Source: Tepidibacter hydrothermalis (GTDB taxonomy: Bacteria; Bacillota; Clostridia; Peptostreptococcales; Peptostreptococcaceae). Taken from it: a stretch of DNA of 64,000 nt. The notes under the pieces are model-generated. The model was not told where the DNA came from, did not search any database, and worked only from the letters and a program-made list of their open reading frames with translations. Below are positions 58,262-64,000 of this stretch, in pieces. Each line of letters begins with the position of its first letter. The stretch's first letter is position 1. Where the stretch lies: assembly GCF_029542625.1 (NCBI RefSeq), contig NZ_CP120733.1:3782001-3846000 (forward strand). Direction: 5' to 3'. A program made the translations under genes and the position numbers.

Positions 58262-59603
58262 AATATCTGACATATTTAGTTGGATTTAAAGGTACATTAT
58301 TCTTTCTAACTTCAAAATGAAGATGATTTCCTGTAGATCTTCCAGTACTACCTACCTTAGCTACAACATCACCTTTGGCAACTTTTTGACCTTTCTTAGC
58401 TACCAATGAACTGCAATGTCCGTAGTAAGTTTTATATCCATTCTTATGATCTATTATTATAAGTTTTCCATATCCATTTTGAGTTCCAGAGAATATTACT
58501 GTTCCACCATCAGAAGCCTTAATAGGCGTTCCTTTAGGAGCAGCTATATCTATACCTGTATGAGTTTTACCCCATCTTCTTCCGAAAGGAGAAGACATTC
58601 TCCCCCTTGTAGGGTTAGAAAATGCTCCTGAAGCTATATAAGTAGGCTTTTTCTTTGTACCTTTTAATACAATCTTATCTTCAGCATCTTCAACAATTTC
58701 TTCTTTTAATATATTCTTAGAGTCTACTTGTCCATTTATTCTAGTAACCTCTGCAACTACTTTTTTAGATCCTTCTTTACCTTCAATCTTTACTTTTTTA
58801 TCTCCTTTATAAAGAGATGCAGTTTCTTCATAAACTGTATCATAAGGTATTTTTTCATCATAAGAAGCTACACTTGTTACTTTTATATTTAAATATGACT
58901 TAGGAACAGTTATATTTATTTCTTGATCTATATCTAATTTTTCTATATCTATTCCAGGATTAGCTTTTTCAATATCATCCATGCTTAGATTGTATTTTCT
59001 AGATATATTCCATAGATTATCTCCATCTTTTACTATGTATTTTTGTATATCATCTGTACCTGTTAATAAGTAATCATAAGCTGAAGCTTCACTTTTTAAC
59101 TTAGATATTTTTATATCTTTTTCTACTAACTTTACTTTTTCTATAAAGCTTATATCCTTTATACCCTCTATTCCTTCTTTATGTTCATCTTTAATTGTTT
59201 TTAAGACTTTTTCTGCGGACTTTTTATCCTTTACATAAACGATGTCTTTACCCTGTATATTAATAGCAAATGCTCGTATGGTAAGATCTATAACCTCATT
59301 TAAATTCTCATTGAACTGCTCTTTAGATGTTATCTTATCTTTTCCTACTCTGCACTTAGTAAATACTATTTCTTGATCTATTTTAACGTCTTTTTTAAAT
59401 TCCTTCTTTATATATGATTTTTTCTTTTCTATCAATTCATATACATCTTTTTTACTTTCAACTATACCTACATTTTTTCCATCTATGCTTACTTCATATG
59501 ATAAAGTAGCAAAATATATTACACTACAAGTCATTATGGTTATACATAAAGCTATGTAATGAAGTAAGTATTTTTTCTTAAGTATATTATTTAGCTTCTT
59601 CAT
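58260..59603 (-). CDS. M23 murein endopeptidase with LysM and G5 domains
   Basis: The 447-residue protein has an N-terminal membrane anchor (about 13-32), a region of about 150 residues, a LysM domain (YIVKDGDNLWNISRKYNLSM) and a G5 domain (EKIPYDTVYEETASLYKGD). The C-terminal M23 peptidase domain has zinc ligands THTGID, YGHCSSL and GNHLHFEV. It cuts peptidoglycan cross-links and is anchored to the wall by LysM and G5. AAAGGAG supports the ATG. Genes of this kind are common WalR targets. Confidence 0.94.
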   Translation of the reverse strand: MKKLNNILKKKYLLHYIALCITIMTCSVIYFATLSYEVSIDGKNVGIVESKKDVYELIEKKKSYIKKEFKKDVKIDQEIVFTKCRVGKDKITSKEQFNENLNEVIDLTIRAFAINIQGKDIVYVKDKKSAEKVLKTIKDEHKEGIEGIKDISFIEKVKLVEKDIKISKLKSEASAYDYLLTGTDDIQKYIVKDGDNLWNISRKYNLSMDDIEKANPGIDIEKLDIDQEINITVPKSYLNIKVTSVASYDEKIPYDTVYEETASLYKGDKKVKIEGKEGSKKVVAEVTRINGQVDSKNILKEEIVEDAEDKIVLKGTKKKPTYIASGAFSNPTRGRMSSPFGRRWGKTHTGIDIAAPKGTPIKASDGGTVIFSGTQNGYGKLIIIDHKNGYKTYYGHCSSLVAKKGQKVAKGDVVAKVGSTGRSTGNHLHFEVRKNNVPLNPTKYVRY

Positions 59604-59666
59604 AAGTAGGCTCCTTTCAAGACAGTTACTCGTATATTATATCAAACAACCCCCTTATGTTTCAAG

Positions 59667-61124
59667 TTAATTGTTTCCATTCATTATCTTTTCAGTATCA
59701 ACACCTTCTTCTTCCCACATATTCATAAATTGAGAACTTGTAACATTTTTATATATATTTTCATTATAGTATTTCCTTAATGTGTCAAAAAATACATCAT
59801 CTCCAACTTTTTTCCTTATATTATCTATCATAAGTGCACCTTTGCTGTATACGCATAAACTGTAATCTATAGAATTATCAAATTCTGTCGTGCTTTTAAA
59901 TATATGTTTGCTCTGTTTAGTTATAGTTCTAACTTTCATATTCTTTATGAGTCTATCTTTTACTTCTTTTCCATATTTCTGTTCAAAATACAGTATTGTC
60001 GAGTATTCTGTCAATGCCTCATCAAGCCAAGGTTCACTTATCTCATCATTACCAACTAATGAATACCACCATTGATGTGCTGTTTCATGAGCAACTACAT
60101 ACTCTAAATAAAATTTAGAATTTTGATCATAAAGGCCTTTATCAATCATAACAAGATTAGGATACTCCATTCCACCTATAAAGAAATCAGATTCTACAAC
60201 TGAGTAAGTTTTATATGGATATTTTCCAAATAAATCATTAAATACTACTAAAGAATCTTTAGCTACCTCTAGAGCTTCTTTTCCATATTTTTCATCGAAA
60301 AAATAACTATATATGTTTGTATCTTTTATATTAGTCGATAATATAGTAAACTTATCACTTAATATAAATGCAAAGTCTCTTACGTTTTTAGCATCTACTT
60401 TGAATATATTTCTATTATTTTCTTTTTTCTTGCTTTTTATTATACCTGTTGATGCTATTTTATACTTATTTGGAATATTTATACTAACATCAAAGTCACT
60501 TATATTACTATAAAAAGGATCTCCTATTTTTTCGTATCCTTTCTTATTCCATCCTCTTTCATCGTACACACATGCTATTGGATACCAATTTGTTATATTT
60601 ATAGTATTATCCCCATAACCAAATCTACCTATTGAATTAGGCAATTTTACATCATATTCTATATATACATCTATTTTTTCAGAAGGCTTTAATTCCTTAT
60701 TTAATTTAACCATTAATATATCTTCTTTTTCTCCTGATATAGAATAGTTTAATTTAGCTTTATTACTTAAAATACTTTTAATCTTTATATGACCTTCACT
60801 GAAACCATTTGGATATGCCTCTTTTAATTCACTTTTAACAAAAGGTGCATATTCCTCTTTAGAGAATGCATTAGGATATATATGAAAATATAATTCATTT
60901 AAATTATTTTGAGTATTATTTACATATACTATATTTTGATTACAGCTTAAATTCTTTAGCTTGTCATCAAAAGATGCATTTATAGTATAGGAATTTAAAT
61001 TATCTTTTTTTTCACCTTTAAATGCTTGTAGATCTATTTTTTCAAAACACGTTATTATAGAAAATAATAAAAATAATACAATAAATAACTTCAAAAACTT
61101 TTTTTTGCTCAAAACGATTAACAA
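59667..61124 (-). CDS. M1-family aminopeptidase, membrane-anchored or secreted
   Basis: The 485-residue protein has an N-terminal membrane segment (about 10-28). It carries FIGGMEYPNLVMID (GxMEN-like substrate motif) and VVAHETAHQWWYSLVGNDEI (HExxH zinc motif), followed by WLDEALTEY with the third ligand Glu. It cleaves N-terminal residues from peptides outside the membrane. It is shorter than full-length M1 enzymes, ending soon after the catalytic domain as in bacterial short forms. The start is TTG 61124 with AGGGGG 8 bases upstream. Confidence 0.92.
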   Translation of the reverse strand: MLIVLSKKKFLKLFIVLFLLFSIITCFEKIDLQAFKGEKKDNLNSYTINASFDDKLKNLSCNQNIVYVNNTQNNLNELYFHIYPNAFSKEEYAPFVKSELKEAYPNGFSEGHIKIKSILSNKAKLNYSISGEKEDILMVKLNKELKPSEKIDVYIEYDVKLPNSIGRFGYGDNTINITNWYPIACVYDERGWNKKGYEKIGDPFYSNISDFDVSINIPNKYKIASTGIIKSKKKENNRNIFKVDAKNVRDFAFILSDKFTILSTNIKDTNIYSYFFDEKYGKEALEVAKDSLVVFNDLFGKYPYKTYSVVESDFFIGGMEYPNLVMIDKGLYDQNSKFYLEYVVAHETAHQWWYSLVGNDEISEPWLDEALTEYSTILYFEQKYGKEVKDRLIKNMKVRTITKQSKHIFKSTTEFDNSIDYSLCVYSKGALMIDNIRKKVGDDVFFDTLRKYYNENIYKNVTSSQFMNMWEEEGVDTEKIMNGNN

Positions 61125-61174
61125 GAATACTACCCCCTTTGTAATACTAAAAACTTGAAACTCTATAACCCATT

Positions 61175-61357
61175 TTTATCTGAAGTGGAAATTCAGTCGA
61201 AGGAAAAATTCCGCCTGAATTAAGTTTCGCTTTATCCGAAAGCTAAAAGTTCTAAAGTTCCCTAATTATTTTCACTAAGAACTTAACAGCTTCTGGATTG
61301 GCTCAGCTAGAAATTCAGTCGAAGGAAAAATTCCGTCTGAATTAAGTTTCGCTTTAT
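61175..61357 (+). repeat. Dispersed repeat family B, copy 3 (short and full units in tandem)
   Basis: The 48-bp stretch at 61188-61235 is repeated at 61310-61357 with a single change. The first belongs to a short unit like copy 2, the second to a full unit like copy 1, overlapping at TTTAT. Each forms AATTCAG with CTGAATT plus inner GGAA with TTCC. It lies between the aminopeptidase and DnaD-like genes and reaches the latter's promoter region. Confidence 0.87.
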
Positions 61358-61386
61358 TGTGATATAATTAGTCTGAGGTGATTTTT

Positions 61387-62667
61387 ATGTTTTTTAAAGA
61401 AATTAATGAAATAGATTTAGGAGAAACTCCTATTGATAATATATTTATAGATATATTTATGCCAATGGCTAATGGTACATACGTAAAAGTTTATTTATTA
61501 GCTTATAAATATGCCTTTGATGCATCAAAAGCGGAAGTATCAAATCAGACCTTGGCTAAGAATTTAAATATACCTCTGTCAGATGTTTTATCAGCTTGGG
61601 ATTTTTGGGAAGACAAAAAAATAATAAAAAAACACTTTAAAGAAGAAGACCAACAGTGGGATTATTCTGTTGAGTTTTTAAATTTGAAGAAACTATATAT
61701 AGAAAATATTATTAAAACTAATGATCCTAAAAAAGAGAAAACAACTCCTAATGAGCTTATATCTGTAACTCAAAACCCTAATATAACTAAGCTTTTTAAT
61801 TATATAAATGAAATTATAAGTAGACCGTTAGTTCCAAATGAAAAAATACAAATATTAGATATAATGGACAGATATAATATGGGACCAGACATGATAAAAA
61901 GTGCTTATGCTTATTCTAAGCAAAAAAGAGGTATAAAGAGTATAAAATATGTAGAAGGAATAATAAGAAATTGGTATGACAATAAGATATATACAATTGA
62001 AGATTTGGAACAACACTTTGCAAAAAATACAGAAAGATTTGGTTTGTACAAAAAAGTTTTTAAAGAGCTAGGTTTTTATAGAGAGCCTACAATGGAAGAA
62101 AGAAGAATTATGGATAAATGGCTGGATGAATTTAAATTTTCTAATGATTTGATAGCTTTTGCTTGTTCAAAATCTAAGAATACCTCCAATCCAACTATAT
62201 CTTATATAGATGCTATCCTTAAGAATTGGAATGACAAAGGCTTTAAAACTTATCAAGATATAAAAGATTATGATTCAAAGCGCTCTGAAAGATTAGAAAT
62301 ATACAAAATTATATTCGAAGCGCTAGGATTTAAAAAACCACCTTCTAAAGAAGAAATACGAACTATGGATAAGTGGATAAATGATATGAATCTTCCTATG
62401 GACTTAGTATTACACGCTTGCTCTAAATCTAAGAATACATCTAACCCATCTATAAACTATATAGACGCTATTTTAAATGATTGGAATAAAAAAGGATTTG
62501 AAACAATTGAACAAACTGAGCAAGAAGTTAAAGCTAAGAAATACGAGCCTAAGTCTTATAGTGCTCCAAAAACTAAATTCCATAATTTTGATCAGAGAAC
62601 ATCTAGTTATACTCCAGAAGAATTAGAACGAATTCTTATGGAGAAACAAAAAAAGAGATTTAAGTAG
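61387..62667 (+). CDS. DnaD/DnaB_2-domain replication protein with three tandem repeats
   Basis: The 426-residue protein has an N-terminal DnaD-like winged helix (about 30-100), then three related helical modules of about 85 residues. These are KIQILDIMDRYNMGPDMI..., RRIMDKWLDEFKFSNDLIAF and IRTMDKWINDMNLPMDLVLH, each followed by an I-x-YIDAIL-x-NW-like helix. DnaD/DnaB proteins remodel origin DNA and help load the helicase. Three DnaB_2-type repeats are more than the usual one. I chose ATG 61387 with GAGGTGA upstream; a GTG at 61378 lies in that site. It is coupled to the loader gene 8 bases downstream. Confidence 0.9.
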   Translation: MFFKEINEIDLGETPIDNIFIDIFMPMANGTYVKVYLLAYKYAFDASKAEVSNQTLAKNLNIPLSDVLSAWDFWEDKKIIKKHFKEEDQQWDYSVEFLNLKKLYIENIIKTNDPKKEKTTPNELISVTQNPNITKLFNYINEIISRPLVPNEKIQILDIMDRYNMGPDMIKSAYAYSKQKRGIKSIKYVEGIIRNWYDNKIYTIEDLEQHFAKNTERFGLYKKVFKELGFYREPTMEERRIMDKWLDEFKFSNDLIAFACSKSKNTSNPTISYIDAILKNWNDKGFKTYQDIKDYDSKRSERLEIYKIIFEALGFKKPPSKEEIRTMDKWINDMNLPMDLVLHACSKSKNTSNPSINYIDAILNDWNKKGFETIEQTEQEVKAKKYEPKSYSAPKTKFHNFDQRTSSYTPEELERILMEKQKKRFK

Positions 62668-62675
62668 GTGATTAT

Positions 62676-63650
62676 ATGAATAATGATAAATTAAGAGAGA
62701 TATTTATAAAATATGAAAACAATAGAGATAGAGCTAAATTAGATTTGGAGATGAGAAAAAATAAAGTTTATAACAAAATACCTCAAATGAAAGATATAGA
62801 CGATAAGATATTTCAAATAGGTCTGTCTTTAAGTAAATCTGTATTAATGAATGAAGATGATAGAGAAAAAATAGTTCAAAAATGTAAAATAGAAATGAAT
62901 AGTTTAAAAAAACAAAAACAAGATCTTCTAACTCAACATAAAATTCCATCAGATTATCTTCAAATGCAATATAAGTGTAATAACTGTAAGGATAAGGGAT
63001 TTAAACCAGACGGAAGTAAATGTGAATGTTTAAAACAAGAATTAATTAAGGATGCATATAAGATATCTAATTTTTCAAAGCTTATTGAAAAGGAAAATTT
63101 CGATACATTCGATATGAATCTATTTTCTGAAGAAAAAATAGATTCTGAGGGAATATCTCAAAAAGAAAATATGTTGAATATATATTCTTTGTGTGAAAGC
63201 TTTACTCTAAACTTCGATGAAGCTAATGGTGAAAATTTATTATTTTATGGTCAAACTGGTGTTGGAAAGACTTTTATGTGTAGTTGTATAGCTAAAAGGC
63301 TTTTAGATAAGGGGTATACTATTCTTTATGAAACTTCATATAATGTAGTTGAACTTTTACAAAACTACAGATTTGAAAAAAGTCATACCTTTGAAGATAA
63401 AAGAAATTACAAGCTTTTATTTGAATGTGACCTTTTGATTATAGATGACCTAGGAACAGAAATGATAAATTCTTTCACTATAAGTGAGATGTTTAATATA
63501 ATTAATTCTAGATTAATAGATGGTAAAAAAACTATAATATCTACCAATCTATCTCCTATACAAATGGCAGCTACTTATACGGATAGAATATTTTCTAGAA
63601 TCTCTTCTCATTATAGATTTTTGAAATTTATAGGTGAAGATTTAAGATAA
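62676..63650 (+). CDS. Helicase loader, DnaC/DnaI-type AAA+ ATPase
   Basis: The 324-residue protein has an N-terminal zinc-binding region CNNCKDKGFKPDGSKCECLK (about 100-120), Walker A GQTGVGKTF, Walker B LLIIDDLGTE, sensor ISTNLSP and the arginine finger region DRIFSRISSHYRF. This is the layout of DnaI, which loads the replicative helicase with the DnaD-like partner encoded just upstream. The spacing of 8 bases shows an operon. The ribosome site is TAGGTGA. A strong terminator follows, then three tRNA genes on the other strand. Confidence 0.94.
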   Translation: MNNDKLREIFIKYENNRDRAKLDLEMRKNKVYNKIPQMKDIDDKIFQIGLSLSKSVLMNEDDREKIVQKCKIEMNSLKKQKQDLLTQHKIPSDYLQMQYKCNNCKDKGFKPDGSKCECLKQELIKDAYKISNFSKLIEKENFDTFDMNLFSEEKIDSEGISQKENMLNIYSLCESFTLNFDEANGENLLFYGQTGVGKTFMCSCIAKRLLDKGYTILYETSYNVVELLQNYRFEKSHTFEDKRNYKLLFECDLLIIDDLGTEMINSFTISEMFNIINSRLIDGKKTIISTNLSPIQMAATYTDRIFSRISSHYRFLKFIGEDLR

Positions 63651-63653
63651 AAT

Positions 63654-63688
63654 AAAAAAACTAAGGATTATAATCCTTAGTTTTTTTT
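63654..63688. terminator. Bidirectional terminator between the loader and tRNA genes
   Basis: AACTAAGGATTATAATCCTT and AGTT form a perfect palindrome flanked by A7 and T8 (63654-63688). Confidence 0.94.
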
Positions 63689-63690
63689 AT

Positions 63691-63765
63691 TGGAGCTAGT
63701 GATAGGAATCGAACCTACAACCTGCTGATTACAAGTCAGCTGCTCTACCGTTGAGCCACACTAGC
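63691..63765 (-). tRNA. tRNA-Thr (anticodon TGT)
   Basis: The 75-base cloverleaf includes an encoded CCA. Acceptor arms are GCTAGTG and CACTAGC, the anticodon loop is CTTGTAA with anticodon TGT (reads ACA), and the T loop is GGTTCGATTCC. A terminator follows on the same strand. It is last of three tRNAs in tandem. Confidence 0.97.
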
Positions 63766-63832
63766 ATATAGTTTTTTATATAATAAAAACCCAAAGATAT
63801 CTAATATCTATGAGCTTATTCTTTTAATTATT

Positions 63833-63909
63833 TGGCGACCTGGAAGGGACTCGAACCCTCGACCTCCAGCGTGACAGGCTGGCATTCTAACCAACTGAAC
63901 TACCAGGCC
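63833..63909 (-). tRNA. tRNA-Asp (anticodon GTC)
   Basis: The 77-base cloverleaf starts GGCCTGG and ends in an encoded CCA. The anticodon loop is CTGTCAC with anticodon GTC, and the T loop GGTTCGAGTCC is standard. Confidence 0.97.
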
Positions 63910-63916
63910 AAATAAT

Positions 63917-63992
63917 TGGTGGGCTCAACAGGGCTCGAACCTGTGACCCCCTGCTTGTAAGGCAGGTGCTCTCCCAGCTGAGCTATGAGCCC
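63917..63992 (-). tRNA. tRNA-Val (anticodon TAC)
   Basis: The 76-base cloverleaf has acceptor arms GGGCTCA and TGAGCCC and an encoded CCA. The anticodon loop is CTTACAA with anticodon TAC. It lies 7 bases upstream of tRNA-Asp in the same transcript. Confidence 0.97.
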
Positions 63993-64000
63993 AATTATTA

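Overview
The window is very AT-rich, uses strong AGGAGG-type ribosome binding sites with frequent GTG and TTG starts, and is densely coded. The gene set (walR-walK-yycH-yycI-walJ-htrA-rlmH, DnaD/DnaI-like loaders, VanZ-RDD, small families first named in Clostridioides difficile) points to a low-GC Firmicute of class Clostridia, probably Peptostreptococcaceae or a close relative. That assignment is an inference from gene content. No transposase, phage gene, rRNA or CRISPR array was seen. The presence of rlmH, the wal genes and the replication loaders suggests a position fairly near the chromosomal origin.

Layout. 0-9 kb: BlaI/M56 antibiotic-sensor pair, secreted GDSL lipase, chemoreceptor, MFS exporter with a possible leader peptide, BrnQ transporter. 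9-30 kb: an accessory, stress and drug-response stretch with a two-component system plus lipoprotein, EamA, AraC and MarR regulators, two MATE-type or detoxification loci, HxlR/nitroreductase, a Crp/Fnr regulator, PhnA, a LuxR/DUF2975 pair, a structured leader in front of a CD3324-family gene, a FusB-type EF-G-binding protein, a Bax-inhibitor/GNAT pair, a second two-component system, PhzF, a flavodoxin-like reductase and AraC-GyrI. 30-41 kb: rlmH, a TPR protein, a diguanylate cyclase, and the WalRK cell-wall regulon with extra insertions. 41-49 kb: VanZ-RDD, a third accessory two-component system, and a redox module (polyferredoxin, 45-residue CXXC protein, TlpA lipoprotein) linked to a three-gene ABC-2 transporter. 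49-61 kb: MarR/cyclase, glycosyltransferase, PP2C, epimerase, a MerR-controlled MATE pump, and three wall or peptide hydrolases. 61-64 kb: a DnaD-like protein with three repeats, a DnaC/DnaI-type loader, and three tRNAs (Thr, Asp, Val) on the minus strand.

Themes. Cell-envelope sensing (BlaI/M56, WalRK, VanY-like, M23, VanZ) and drug efflux or protection (MFS, two MATE pumps, EamA, FusB-like) dominate. Several regulators sit beside clear operators: MerR with a 19-bp promoter spacer, MarR with two copies of one site, HxlR with a dyad, and Crp/Fnr with a perfect palindrome.

The least explained content is intergenic. Two families of dispersed structured repeats are present: family A has six copies, often ending on a stop codon, and family B has three copies with a compensated hairpin. 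There is also a 44-bp duplicated promoter-like block (family C). A leader RNA at 21.4-21.56 kb has a 28-codon upstream ORF, long-range complementarity and a terminator-like U-tract.
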